Positions 24,333 through 35,535 of a stretch of DNA of 41,803 nucleotides are shown piece by piece. Below the pieces are notes generated by a model. That model had not been told where the DNA came from. It saw only the letters and a list, made by a program, of their open reading frames with translations, and did not search any database. The stretch is taken from contig JAKJER010000053.1 of the NCBI GenBank assembly GCA_022705325.1, positions 1-41,803 of the forward strand, written 5' to 3'. This DNA comes from Planctomycetota bacterium. GTDB taxonomy: Bacteria; Planctomycetota; Phycisphaerae; SM23-33. Within the stretch, counting starts at the first letter, position 1. The number at the start of each line of letters is the position of its first letter. The position numbers were made by a program, and so were the translations under genes.

Positions 24333-26345
24333 ATGGGAGAGCCCGGTCACATTCGTCCTGGGCGGCTCGAACTCGGGGCGGGATTCCTCTTGTCGGCCTT
24401 GGGTCTGCTGCTGGACCCCCGGCTGGTCCGCCTGGTCACGGGCCTGCGACTGACCAGCACCACGCTGCTGGAGGAGCTGACGCACGCGCGGATCCTGCTG
24501 GTGTTGGCCGGGCTGCTGCTGGTGTTCCGCCGCCGGCTGCTGGTCAAATCGGACTGGCGGCCTGTGCCTCGCCTGGCGCCCTTGCTGTTGGCTGCGGGGA
24601 TCTTCGCCGTGCTGGCCCAGCGGTTGGAGGAGATTCCCTGGTACCAACCGGCGGCCTTGGCCTGCCTGGTCCAGGGGTTGGCTGTCACCGGTCTGCTGGC
24701 GATGCTGGCTTGCGGGGTGGCGGTCCGCCTGGTGCGGACGCGATGGGCGGCGGTGGGGGCGGTCCTTCCCTGGGCGGTCCTGATCCCGGTTGAGACGGTG
24801 ATCTACGTCCTGAGCACGACCCGGCTGGAGGCCCAATACCTCCGTCAGATCGCCGTCTGCTCCACCAGCGGATACTTCACACCCGGCTGGATTGCGGCGG
24901 GGATTGGGCTGGCGGGCCTGTGTCTGGCCGGCGGCGTGGCGCTAGGCAGGGCGGCGATGAGTTGGGCTGCCTGCGCGCGAGTCGCGGTCATCCTGGCCGC
25001 GGTGGTGGCGGCCGACCTCCCGTTCGTGGTCCACAGGGTCAGCCAGCACGCGCAGGGCGTCATGATGGACTGGCACAAGGCCCGGGCCCGCTATCGCCGC
25101 CTCCAGTACATCCATCAGGACGCGGTGGTCAACGCGGCCGGGCAACTGGTCCGGTTGATTCAGACTTCCCAGGTCCAGCCCATCGAAGACCTGACGGCAT
25201 GGGCGGATGTGGTGGCGCGTCACGGCCTGCCGCTCGGCGACCACGCCTATCGTCCCCTGTCCTCGCCGCGGCCGCGCCGCGTGGTCGTGATCTTTGTCGA
25301 GTCCCTCAGCGCTTTCTTCCTCAGCCACCGCAACTCGCACCTGCCCGGCCCGCTGACGCCGTTCCTGGACAGCGATCGCCTCGCCCCGCGCCGCCACAGC
25401 CGCTACAGGACGGCCGCCCAGCCCACCATGCCGGGCCTGGCCTGTAGTCTCACCAGCCACCCCAACAGCGAGCTGATGCTGGAGTTGGATTTCCCGCAGT
25501 CGGTGGTCCGCGTCATGCGCGACAGCGGCTGGCAGACCGCCTTCCTCATGGGCGCCACCCGGTACTACGACCGCGCCAACCGGCGGATGGCCGACGCGGG
25601 ATTCGTCGAAGTGCTGGGGGCGGAAGACCTGGCGACTTCCGCGGACGACAAGGCCCACGTGCGGGGCTGGGGGCTGTGCGACCGCATCGTGCTGGAGAAG
25701 GCGGCGAAGTACCTGGGCGCCCACCGCGACCGCGACGTGTTCCTGTGCGTGCTGACCTGCGACACGCATCTGCCCGACGGGCGGGTCGACTACGGCGGCC
25801 TGGCCTACCCGGCGCCGCCCGAGTGGGTTCAGAAACTGCCCTCGCTGGGCGGTTATCTCGGGGCGGTCCGTCGAATGGACCACGATCTGGAGCTGTTCTT
25901 CGCACGGCTTCGACGCGACGGCCTGTACGACCAGAACACCCTGGTGGTGGTCACCGCGGACCACGGCTGCCCGCCGACGCTGGCCCTGTCGGACCTGCCC
26001 GGCGGATCGCGAAAGCCCCTGGAGGAGATCCCGCTGCTGCTGTACAGCCCGCGGAGGCTGCCCGCATGGGCGGGCGATCGCGACGCCTCTCAACTGGACC
26101 TGGGCCCCACGCTGCTGCACCTGATGGGCCTCCAGACCCCGGGAGGATGCTGGGGACGCAGCCTCTTCGACACCGAGCGGGCCGGCCCCCCGCGGATCGC
26201 CGTCTTCGGCGAGCTGGTGACGTTGGAATCGGCGGGCCGGAACCTGTCATTCCCGCTGGGCAAGCCCGAAACGCCCCTCGAAACGGGACTGGACCGCCTG
26301 TTACGCACGTATTGCACGGCCGTGCCGAATCGTCCTCGCCGATGA
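24333..26345 (+). CDS. LtaS/sulfatase-like membrane phosphotransferase
   Basis: A 670-residue protein. The first ~230 residues contain about six hydrophobic helices (LLSALGLLLDPRLV, ILLVLAGLLLVF, and others to VAVILAAVVAADLPFVV). The C-terminal half is an extracytoplasmic alkaline-phosphatase/sulfatase-fold domain: VVVIFVESLSAFFLS with a metal-binding Glu near residue 323, AAQPTMPGLACSLTS with a likely nucleophile Thr near 363, and VVVTADHG with metal ligands near 541. This arrangement matches the lipoteichoic-acid synthase and phosphoethanolamine transferase class, which move phospholipid head groups to surface polymers or lipid A. The substrate is unknown. The start codon has only a weak GGAGA site upstream. 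Confidence 0.85.
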   Translation: MGEPGHIRPGRLELGAGFLLSALGLLLDPRLVRLVTGLRLTSTTLLEELTHARILLVLAGLLLVFRRRLLVKSDWRPVPRLAPLLLAAGIFAVLAQRLEEIPWYQPAALACLVQGLAVTGLLAMLACGVAVRLVRTRWAAVGAVLPWAVLIPVETVIYVLSTTRLEAQYLRQIAVCSTSGYFTPGWIAAGIGLAGLCLAGGVALGRAAMSWAACARVAVILAAVVAADLPFVVHRVSQHAQGVMMDWHKARARYRRLQYIHQDAVVNAAGQLVRLIQTSQVQPIEDLTAWADVVARHGLPLGDHAYRPLSSPRPRRVVVIFVESLSAFFLSHRNSHLPGPLTPFLDSDRLAPRRHSRYRTAAQPTMPGLACSLTSHPNSELMLELDFPQSVVRVMRDSGWQTAFLMGATRYYDRANRRMADAGFVEVLGAEDLATSADDKAHVRGWGLCDRIVLEKAAKYLGAHRDRDVFLCVLTCDTHLPDGRVDYGGLAYPAPPEWVQKLPSLGGYLGAVRRMDHDLELFFARLRRDGLYDQNTLVVVTADHGCPPTLALSDLPGGSRKPLEEIPLLLYSPRRLPAWAGDRDASQLDLGPTLLHLMGLQTPGGCWGRSLFDTERAGPPRIAVFGELVTLESAGRNLSFPLGKPETPLETGLDRLLRTYCTAVPNRPRR

Positions 26346-26460
26346 GCGGCGTACCCCTCGCGCGACTGCTTGCTGGAGTGCCCTTCCACGCCGCCCGCGA
26401 CGAGAGGCCCAAGACCGCCTGCCCGCGGCCCGGAGAGCCCCGGAACAAATAACAAATCCG

Positions 26461-26489
26461 TTGACAACAGGCGCGTGCATTCATACACT
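26461..26489 (+). promoter_or_regulatory. Strong sigma70-type promoter of ppdK
   Basis: Perfect TTGACA (26461-26466) and TACACT (26484-26489) with a 17-bp spacer. It predicts a ~125-nt 5' leader before ATG 26622, which I could not assign to a riboswitch. Confidence 0.75.
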
Positions 26490-26621
26490 TCTCAGTCCGT
26501 TTTGACCCGCCGGTGCGGGCCAGAGACTACGGACGCGACGACGGGAGGCGACAGCCGTTTGCCCCCGGTCGCAAATTCCCGGACCTTCAGGCAATCCTGA
26601 ACTTTCACGGAGACGGACGCG

Positions 26622-29552
<2,931 letters not shown>

Positions 29553-29655
29553 GACTGCGTGACAACCCGCGGGTTCGCTGGCTGGAGTAACCGCCCGGCC
29601 CAAGCGGCCCGCAAAAGATCGCGATAGAGTTTGTGACCCAAACGTATCGCACTGT

Positions 29656-29693
29656 GCGGCTGAGCCGGCGACCCCGGCCCAGCCGCTCTTATT
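29656..29693 (+). terminator. Intrinsic terminator after ppdK
   Basis: GCGGCTGAGCCGG and CCGGCCCAGCCGC pair with a single A-C mismatch around a CGACC loop (29656-29686), followed by TCTTATT. Confidence 0.7.
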
Positions 29694-29794
29694 CACCCTC
29701 GGCCTGACGGGGGGCGGACAGGTATACTTCATCGACAGCCGCAGGGGGCCTCGCGGCGACAGAATGCAGACAGCTTATCGAGAAGGAGAAGACC

Positions 29795-30691
29795 ATGACC
29801 CTGAGCGAATTCTGGGACAAGACCTGCCGCTGGTTGCTCAGCAGCGGCTTGCGAATCCTGTTGATTGTTGTGCTGGCGTTGGTGGCAATCGGCGTGGCCA
29901 AGTGGGTTACGCGCCGGCTGTTTGAGCAACTGGCTCGCAAGGACGACGAGGCCCGCAAGCGGGCCGACACCCTCGCCGGCGTAGTCGGGGCCCTGGTGAC
30001 GGTTACGGCAGTGGTGCTGGCCGTGATCATGGTCCTCGAAGAACTGGGCGTGGCCATCGGCCCGGCGCTGGCCGCGGTGGGTATCGTCGGGGTGGCCGTC
30101 GGCTTCGGCTCGCAGTACCTCGTGCGCGACGTGATCAGCGGGTTCTTCATCCTCATGGACAACCAGATCCGCGTCGGCGACGTGGTCGACATCGGCAAGG
30201 CGGGCCTGGTGGAGAAGGTCGGACTGCGCGTGACCATGTTGCGAGACTTGTCGGGCAACGTCCACTACGTCCGCAACGGGGAGATCAGCATCGTCACCAA
30301 CATGACCAAGGAGTTCTCGTACTACATGTTTGACATCGGCGTGGCCTACCGCGAGGACGTGGACGAAGTGATCTCGGTCATCCGCGAGGTGGACCAGGGC
30401 ATGCGGCAGTCGGAGCTCAAGGACGACATTCTCGAGCCGATCGAGATCCTGGGGCTGGACAAGTTCGGCGACTCGGCGATCATCATCAAGGCCCGAACCA
30501 AGACCAGGCCGATCCGCCAGTGGGCGGTCGGGCGGGAGTTCAACCGGCGGCTGAAGAAGGCCTTCGACGAGCGGGGCATCGAGATTCCCTTCCCGCACAT
30601 CACGCTGTACCCCGGGCAGGAGAAGTCGGGCGGCGCCCCGCCGCTGCACGTGGCCGTCCACAACGAGCCCGCCAAGGCGGAGGCGCAGTAG
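29795..30691 (+). CDS. Small-conductance mechanosensitive channel (MscS family)
   Basis: A 298-residue inner-membrane channel, close to E. coli MscS (286). Helix 1 is about residues 18-38 and helix 2 about 63-83; the pore-lining third helix is GPALAAVGIVGVAVGFGSQYLVRDVISGF, with the Gly/Ala packing pattern of MscS. The beta domain follows (NQIRVGDVVDIGKAGLVEKV) and then the C-terminal cage domain (VHYVRNGEISIVTNMTKEF). It opens on osmotic down-shock. AAGGAG lies 7 bp before ATG 29795. An inverted repeat follows the stop codon. Confidence 0.94.
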   Translation: MTLSEFWDKTCRWLLSSGLRILLIVVLALVAIGVAKWVTRRLFEQLARKDDEARKRADTLAGVVGALVTVTAVVLAVIMVLEELGVAIGPALAAVGIVGVAVGFGSQYLVRDVISGFFILMDNQIRVGDVVDIGKAGLVEKVGLRVTMLRDLSGNVHYVRNGEISIVTNMTKEFSYYMFDIGVAYREDVDEVISVIREVDQGMRQSELKDDILEPIEILGLDKFGDSAIIIKARTKTRPIRQWAVGREFNRRLKKAFDERGIEIPFPHITLYPGQEKSGGAPPLHVAVHNEPAKAEAQ

Positions 30692-30704
30692 AGTTTCCGG
30701 CCGA

Positions 30705-30729
30705 GCCCACGGGAAGCCTTTCCGTGGGC
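30705..30729 (+). terminator. Hairpin after the MscS gene
   Basis: GCCCACGG (30705-30712) and CCGTGGGC (30722-30729) with a 9-nt loop, then GCTTG. The stem is strong but there is no T-run. Confidence 0.5.
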
Positions 30730-30731
30730 GC

Positions 30732-30760
30732 TTGACGGGCGCACCCGCCGGAACGATGAT
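30732..30760 (+). promoter_or_regulatory. Promoter of the 188-residue membrane protein, predicted leaderless
   Basis: TTGACG (30732-30737) and GATGAT (30755-30760) with a 17-bp spacer. The -10 ends 6 bp before ATG 30767, so the transcript should begin at the start codon. Confidence 0.5.
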
Positions 30761-30766
30761 GAAGCC

Positions 30767-31333
30767 ATGACCCGGTTCGAGCGCACCACGCGAATCCTCA
30801 TCCTGGTCCTGTGGGGACTGGCGTTCGTGATCTCGCTGGTGCTCGGCCAAACCGAGGATTCTCGCTCGCTTTCGGGCCTGTTCAGCCGGCCGGCCGGGTT
30901 TGCCCCGCATCGTTGCTTTCTGGTCGGTCCTTTCGGCCTGGCCGCCGCCGCGGGGGCCCTGGTCTTGTGCGTGGGGCTCGGGCGCAAGGCGTTGGGCCAG
31001 GCGTTCCAACGCCTGTCGTATCCCCAGTTTTCGATCCTCACCCTTGGAGCAGCCCTGCTGCTGGCGTACGCGTCCTATGCCGGCGCCCTGTGCCCCTCGC
31101 GCCTGGTGGATTCCGCAAGCGTCCTGCCCCCGCATAAGTACGCTTACCTCGCCGGACTGAACATGATGACCGTCTTCGTTCCGTCGGCCGTCGCGGTCCT
31201 CGCCGTGGGCTGGCCTTGGCGCCTGGTGCCGCGGTCCGGCTTGATCTCCGCCACATGCGCCTGCATCGCGTACGTGCTCTGGAACTACTTCTACGCCGCC
31301 GCCCTGTGGCGGCCGTCCTGGGGCGCCCCATGA
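30767..31333 (+). CDS. Multi-pass membrane protein of unknown function
   Basis: A 188-residue protein with about five hydrophobic helices (IRILVLWGLAFVISLVL-like first helix, FGLAAAAGALVLCVGLG, FSILTLGAALLLAYASYAGAL, MMTVFVPSAVAVLAVGW and ISATCACIAYVLWNYFYAAAL) joined by short basic loops. I do not recognise the family. Its stop overlaps the start of the next gene (ATGA at 31330-31333), so the two are translationally coupled and probably act together. No ribosome site is seen before ATG 30767. Confidence 0.7.
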   Translation: MTRFERTTRILILVLWGLAFVISLVLGQTEDSRSLSGLFSRPAGFAPHRCFLVGPFGLAAAAGALVLCVGLGRKALGQAFQRLSYPQFSILTLGAALLLAYASYAGALCPSRLVDSASVLPPHKYAYLAGLNMMTVFVPSAVAVLAVGWPWRLVPRSGLISATCACIAYVLWNYFYAAALWRPSWGAP

Positions 31334-32091
31334 GCCTGCGGACGAAGATGATCCTCTGTCCGGTGCTGGTCACGCTCTTCGCCGCCGGCGTGCCGCTGGT
31401 GGTGGGGCGGGCGCCATGGCCCATGACGATCAGCGCGTGGAAGGAGACGCCCCGCGGCGTCCCGTTGTCGCCCTGGGAGGCGGGGCGGTCGGCCGAGGCC
31501 GTCTTCGTCGCCAAGGTGCTCCGCGTCAACGGCTGGGTCAGCCGCACCGTCACGCTGGAAGTGACCGAAACGCTTAAGGGTCCGGTTCAGCAGGGCGCGG
31601 TTCTCAACGTGGAGCCGGGCCTGATCGCCGGGACGGAATCCGCCGGAAAGCGGATCGCGGTTTACGTTCCGCGGGCCGGGAACCTCTCTGTCTCGTGGCG
31701 CAGCTCCCGCGAGTTTCAGGACCTCGTCGGCGCCGGGCGTTACGGGACGGCTGCGTTCTTCTCCGGCGGCTGGATCGACGAATACGACCTGCCCTTCGGC
31801 GTCGAACTTGCCGAGTCCGATGCCTCCCTGGACCTCCGCGACCTCGGCGGGCGCGAGCCCAAGCCCGTCCCGCGACGGCTGATTGAGCACCAGCGGGACG
31901 TGCTGACCGTCCAGGCCATGAAGGCCCCGCTGACGGCGGAGCAGGTGCGGATCCTGGAGGACTGGCTCAAGCCGGAGTTCCGTTACGAGGTGCCGGGGCC
32001 GTGGCTGGTTCGCGACCTGCTCAGGCCGATCGCGCAGGAGGACCCGCAAGCGGCAAGACTGCTGGAGAAGTACGAGGCGCTGCCGTGGTAA
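31330..32091 (+). CDS. Exported or membrane-anchored protein of unknown function
   Basis: A 253-residue protein starting within the stop of the previous gene (ATGA overlap). The N-terminal hydrophobic segment MILCPVLVTLFAAGVPLVVG could be a signal peptide or anchor. The mature region has a beta-rich part (SAEAVFVAKVLRVNGWVSRTVTLEVTETLKG ... KRIAVYVPRAGNLSV), in the style of bacterial proteins with a tissue-inhibitor-like/OB fold, then a helical C-terminus (KAPLTAEQVRILEDWL ... AARLLEKYEALPW). The OB-fold idea is only a resemblance. It is translationally coupled to the membrane protein. Confidence 0.7.
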   Translation: MSLRTKMILCPVLVTLFAAGVPLVVGRAPWPMTISAWKETPRGVPLSPWEAGRSAEAVFVAKVLRVNGWVSRTVTLEVTETLKGPVQQGAVLNVEPGLIAGTESAGKRIAVYVPRAGNLSVSWRSSREFQDLVGAGRYGTAAFFSGGWIDEYDLPFGVELAESDASLDLRDLGGREPKPVPRRLIEHQRDVLTVQAMKAPLTAEQVRILEDWLKPEFRYEVPGPWLVRDLLRPIAQEDPQAARLLEKYEALPW

Positions 32092-32106
32092 GGGAGGGAT
32101 GAACAG

Positions 32107-32457
32107 CTACTTCCGCTCTTCCGGCGGGAGGAGTTTCTCCAGCATCTCCAGGAGCTCCGGTATTCGCAGGGTCGCCACTCGCCACAGCTTCTCCTGGAGG
32201 ATCTCACCGTAGTCGTGAACCAGGATGTGCCGCTGGGCCATGATTGGGCGCCAAGGCACCTCGGGATGGGCGGCCTTGAACTCCTCCGAGATGTAGCGGG
32301 CCGCTTCCCCGATGATCTCGACTTTTCGCTCGATGGCCGCTTGCAGCACCTCGTCCTGGAGGTACTCCGCCTCAGATTTGCCCCCAACGAACTCGCGGAT
32401 CTTCAACCCGGCGTTGAGCATGTCCAGCAGATAGACGCTGTCATCCTTCTCGGGCAT
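32107..32457 (-). CDS. hepT: HepT-like HEPN toxin (DUF86 ribonuclease)
   Basis: A 116-residue all-helical protein. The HEPN signature R-x4-H-x-Y is clear: Arg76, His81 and Tyr83 in AQRHILVHDYGEI. These residues form the RNase active site, and the Tyr is the residue AMPylated by the partner antitoxin in characterised HepT/MntA pairs. The gene overlaps the nucleotidyltransferase gene upstream by 17 bp, the usual order of this toxin-antitoxin type. All diagnostic residues are intact, so the toxin is probably functional. Confidence 0.92.
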   Translation of the reverse strand: MPEKDDSVYLLDMLNAGLKIREFVGGKSEAEYLQDEVLQAAIERKVEIIGEAARYISEEFKAAHPEVPWRPIMAQRHILVHDYGEILQEKLWRVATLRIPELLEMLEKLLPPEERK

Positions 32458-32749
32458 AGACCACTTCTCGTCCGTTAAGGATGTGGCGGCGGCGGATGGG
32501 GTTGCGCAGGGCTTCCTTCTCGACCAGGTCCACCGGTCTGTGGAACATCTCAGCCAGCTCGTCGCGCATGTCGGACAGGTCGAACAGGTCCCACTGCGAC
32601 TCGGGCAGGAAGCTCACCAGGACGTCCACGTCGCTGTCGGGTCCGAAGGAGTCGCCGAGGACCGAGCCGAAGAACGAGAACTCGCGGATCTTCCACTTCT
32701 CGCAGAATTCCGCGATCTTCTCAGCCGGGATGCCGATCTTCGCTACCAC
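32441..32749 (-). CDS. mntA: MntA-like minimal nucleotidyltransferase antitoxin
   Basis: A 102-residue polymerase-beta-type nucleotidyltransferase. The motif G-S-x10-D-x-D is intact: Gly28, Ser29, Asp40 and Asp42 in FFGSVLGDSFGPDSDVDVLV, and a later Asp (RPVDLVEKEAL) may complete the metal site. Characterised homologues neutralise HepT by adding AMP to its active-site Tyr. The start is GTG 32749; a promoter -10 lies 8 bp away, so the mRNA is nearly leaderless. It is transcribed divergently from the phosphohexomutase gene. Confidence 0.92.
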   Translation of the reverse strand: MVAKIGIPAEKIAEFCEKWKIREFSFFGSVLGDSFGPDSDVDVLVSFLPESQWDLFDLSDMRDELAEMFHRPVDLVEKEALRNPIRRRHILNGREVVYAREG

Positions 32750-32757
32750 GCTGTCCT

Positions 32758-32786
32758 ATTCTATCGGCCAAAGCCGGCCTTGTCGC
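32758..32786 (-). promoter_or_regulatory. Promoter of the mntA-hepT operon, near-leaderless
   Basis: On the minus strand GCGACA (32786-32781) and TAGAAT (32763-32758) are 17 bp apart. Eight bp separate the -10 from the GTG start. Confidence 0.55.
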
Positions 32787-32811
32787 GGGGGAATGTTCGC
32801 CCGCTTTTGCG

Positions 32812-32840
32812 TTGGCAATGGAGCATCCCGCGTGAATAAT
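32812..32840 (+). promoter_or_regulatory. Promoter of the phosphohexomutase gene
   Basis: TTGGCA (32812-32817) and AATAAT (32835-32840) with a 17-bp spacer. A short leader contains AAAGGA before ATG 32865. Confidence 0.65.
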
Positions 32841-32864
32841 GGGGCAGCCACAGAAAGGATTCTC

Positions 32865-34226
32865 ATGGACAGGCTGATGGTCAGCGTATCGGGCGTGCGG
32901 GGGATGATCGGCGGGACGCTGACGCCTCATGTCGCGTGCGAGTTCGGCTGCGCGTTCGCGGCCATGCTCGGGGCGGGCAAGAAGGTCGCCATCGGGCGCG
33001 ACACCCGCACCAGCGGGCCCATGATCCGCAACGCGGTGGCCGCGGGACTGCTGGCCGGCGGGGTCCACGTGGTGGACCTGGGGGTGGTTTCGACCCCGGG
33101 GGCGGCCTTCATGACCGCCCGCCTGGGCTGCGACGGCGGGGTGGTCATCACCGCCTCGCACAACCCCATCGAGTACAACGGCATCAAGTTCCTCCAGCCC
33201 ACGGGCACGGGCCTGTCGGCCGGCGACGCGGAGCGCCTCAAACAGATCTGGCAGGCCAGACAGTGGAGCTTCGCGGGCCCGCTCGAACAGGGCGAGGAGA
33301 CCCGCGACGGGCGGACGGCCGGTCAGCACGTAAGCTCCGTGCTCAGCGCGGTCGACATCTTCGCCATCGCGGACAAGCGATTCAAGGTCGTACTGGACAG
33401 CGTCAACGGGGCCGGCTGCGTCGAAGCCCCGGTCCTGCTGGGCAAGCTCGGCTGCGAGTATAAGCACCTCAACGCCGAGGGCACGGGGCGATTCGCTCAC
33501 CCGCCCGAGCCGGTCGAGGAGAACCTCCGCGAGCTGTGCCAGGCCGTCAAGGCCCAGCGAGCGGCCGTCGGTTTCGCCCAGGACGCCGACGCCGACCGAC
33601 TGGCCATCGTGGACGAGAAGGGCGTGTTCATCGGCGAGGAGTACACGCTGGCGCTGGCGACGGCGTTCGTGCTCCGCAAGCGCAAGGGTGCCATTGCGAC
33701 AAACCTGGCCACCTCACGGATGGTGGACGACATCGCGGCCGCAGCCGGCTGCCGCGTCGTCCGCTCGCCCACGGGCGAGGCCAACGTCGTCGACGCCATG
33801 TGTCGCGAGGGCTGCATCTTCGGCGGCGAGGGCGGCGGGGGGGTGATCGAACCCCGCGTCGTGCCCGTCCGCGACAGCCTGGTGGGCATGGCCTACCTGC
33901 TCCAGCAGATGGCCGAGACGGGCAAGACCGTCAGCCAACTCGTGGCCGAGATCCCCCGGTACGTGATGGTCAAGACCAAGCAGCCGTGCCCGCAGGAGGC
34001 GGTTGCGGACATCCTGACCGCGGCTCGCGAGGCGTTTGCGGGCGATGCGGACGTCCGCTTCAACGACCAGGACGGGCTTCGGATCGACCTGGCCCAGGCA
34101 TGGGTATCCGTCCGCGCCAGCAACACCGAACCCATCATCCGCGTCATGGGCGAGGCCCGCGACCGGGCGACCATCGAGACCCTCATCCAGCGCGTCCGGT
34201 CGGTGGTCCAGGCCGTCCTTGCCTGA
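32865..34226 (+). CDS. glmM: Alpha-D-phosphohexomutase (phosphoglucosamine/phosphomannomutase type)
   Basis: A 453-residue enzyme that moves phosphate between C1 and C6 of a hexose phosphate, for cell-envelope precursors. The active-site serine is in TASHNPIEYNGIK (near residue 97). The metal loop is DADADR, the sugar-binding loop GEGGGG, and the C-terminal phosphate loop RASNTEPIIRV. The N-terminal motif reads SVSGVRGMIG instead of the bacterial GlmM FGTDGIRG, so phosphomannomutase or phosphoglucomutase activity is possible and the gene symbol is tentative. ATG 32865 is chosen for AAAGGA 5 bp upstream and its promoter; the longer frame overlaps the divergent toxin-antitoxin genes. Confidence 0.88.
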   Translation: MDRLMVSVSGVRGMIGGTLTPHVACEFGCAFAAMLGAGKKVAIGRDTRTSGPMIRNAVAAGLLAGGVHVVDLGVVSTPGAAFMTARLGCDGGVVITASHNPIEYNGIKFLQPTGTGLSAGDAERLKQIWQARQWSFAGPLEQGEETRDGRTAGQHVSSVLSAVDIFAIADKRFKVVLDSVNGAGCVEAPVLLGKLGCEYKHLNAEGTGRFAHPPEPVEENLRELCQAVKAQRAAVGFAQDADADRLAIVDEKGVFIGEEYTLALATAFVLRKRKGAIATNLATSRMVDDIAAAAGCRVVRSPTGEANVVDAMCREGCIFGGEGGGGVIEPRVVPVRDSLVGMAYLLQQMAETGKTVSQLVAEIPRYVMVKTKQPCPQEAVADILTAAREAFAGDADVRFNDQDGLRIDLAQAWVSVRASNTEPIIRVMGEARDRATIETLIQRVRSVVQAVLA

Positions 34227-34270
34227 GACCTATCCGTCTTGTTGGGGGGGGTGGGAACGCCAAAAAAAGC

Positions 34271-34300
34271 TTGGCCGCGTTCGAGCCAGCGCGGTATGTT
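34271..34300 (+). promoter_or_regulatory. Possible promoter of the MJ0042 zinc-finger gene
   Basis: TTGGCC (34271-34276) and TATGTT (34295-34300) with an 18-bp spacer. The match is modest. An eight-G run (34244-34251) lies just upstream. Confidence 0.4.
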
Positions 34301-34366
34301 GTAGGAGAGCATGTCGTTAGTCCGTACGGCTTGACAGACTAGGCTGGCACGTCGGAGAGGAGTTCA

Positions 34367-35533
34367 ATGGCGATGCAAGGGCGGCAGATACAGTGTCCTG
34401 CATGCAAGCGATCGCTGATCGTCCCCCCCCAGGCCATTGGTCGAATGGTGCGCTGCGGCAAGTGCAGCCACGCGTTCAAGGTGGCACTGGACGTCAGTGA
34501 CGATGACATCCTGGACTGGCTCAGCCCGAACCTGGACGAAGAAGAAGAGGCCGCCATCACTGTCCGCCCGGAATTCGAGACCAACGCCCCGCTCATGGAA
34601 GGCGGCGGTGGATCGGCGCCTGCCGCCTCGGCCACCCAACAGGCGTTGGAAGAGCCGATCGAACCGATCACCGAGAAGATCCGACTGGTCCGAATCGACG
34701 ACCACGGCGCGCTGTTCGAGTTCCCGGCCAGCCGGCTGCTGGAGACCTCTTTCCGCTGCTCCATGCCGCGGACGTGCCTGCGATGCGGGGCCAAGAGCCA
34801 CCTCCAGGCCCACGTGATCCATTACGCCCACGCCCTGCTCAGCGGCGTGGACGTGGAGGCCGAGCACGCCGCCGGGGCGATGAAACTGACCGAAGAGGAG
34901 GCCCAGGACCTTTCCGAAGAGGACCTGCTGGCCCGCCTGCCCCGCGTGCCCAACGTCCCTTCGCCGGGCGATCTGCCCATGCCCTACTGGCTGTGCGACA
35001 TGTGCACCACGGGCAACTGCATCTCCGCCGAACTCCAGGTCGACGGCAGCGGCAACGGGAGATGCCGCCTGCTCATCCTGCACCTGCGCCGCGCCGAGGA
35101 GTTCATGGTCACCGCCGGCGGCGAGGGGCAAAGCGATTTCGCCAAGCTCCACGGCGTCGTGGCCTCGCTGGTGGAATCCCCGTGGGACAACCTGGCCCAG
35201 TTCGTGCAGGATCGCATCCGCCAGTGGTGGAAGCCCCGCCACAACGAACGCTTCCTCGGCTACGCGCCCGATCGCGACCACGTCCGCAACGAGGACGGGG
35301 TGGCCGGCATCGTCGTCTCCACCGAACGCCTCATCTACCACACCCGCCAGCGCCACTACGAATGCTCGGTGGCCGAGCCGCTGGACCTGGAACTGGCCAT
35401 GGGCAGCCACACGGGACAACTCCGCATCCACACCGGCAACTGGAAGGTCAAGCATTTCACCGTCGACCGCGACGGGGTCAGCCGCTTCCGCCGCTGCCTC
35501 ACGCTGGGCAAGTTCCGGGCCAACTGGCGGTAG
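34367..35533 (+). CDS. MJ0042-type zinc-finger protein of unknown function
   Basis: A 388-residue protein. The N-terminal MJ0042-like zinc finger has Cys10, Cys13, Cys30 and Cys33 (IQCPACKRSLIVP ... VRCGKCSHAFKV). An acidic Ala/Pro/Glu linker follows (about 40-95). A larger domain contains two further CxxC pairs (TCLRCGAKSHLQ and WLCDMCTTGNC), so a second metal site is likely. The C-terminal half (GVAGIVVSTERLIYHTRQRHYECSV ... GNWKVKHFTVDRDGVSRFR) is beta-rich and resembles a PH-like fold, by eye only. Such proteins are common in planctomycetes. GGAG precedes ATG 34367. The stop codon is immediately followed by the ATTGACC heptamer array. Confidence 0.78.
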   Translation: MAMQGRQIQCPACKRSLIVPPQAIGRMVRCGKCSHAFKVALDVSDDDILDWLSPNLDEEEEAAITVRPEFETNAPLMEGGGGSAPAASATQQALEEPIEPITEKIRLVRIDDHGALFEFPASRLLETSFRCSMPRTCLRCGAKSHLQAHVIHYAHALLSGVDVEAEHAAGAMKLTEEEAQDLSEEDLLARLPRVPNVPSPGDLPMPYWLCDMCTTGNCISAELQVDGSGNGRCRLLILHLRRAEEFMVTAGGEGQSDFAKLHGVVASLVESPWDNLAQFVQDRIRQWWKPRHNERFLGYAPDRDHVRNEDGVAGIVVSTERLIYHTRQRHYECSVAEPLDLELAMGSHTGQLRIHTGNWKVKHFTVDRDGVSRFRRCLTLGKFRANWR

Positions 35534-35535
35534 TT

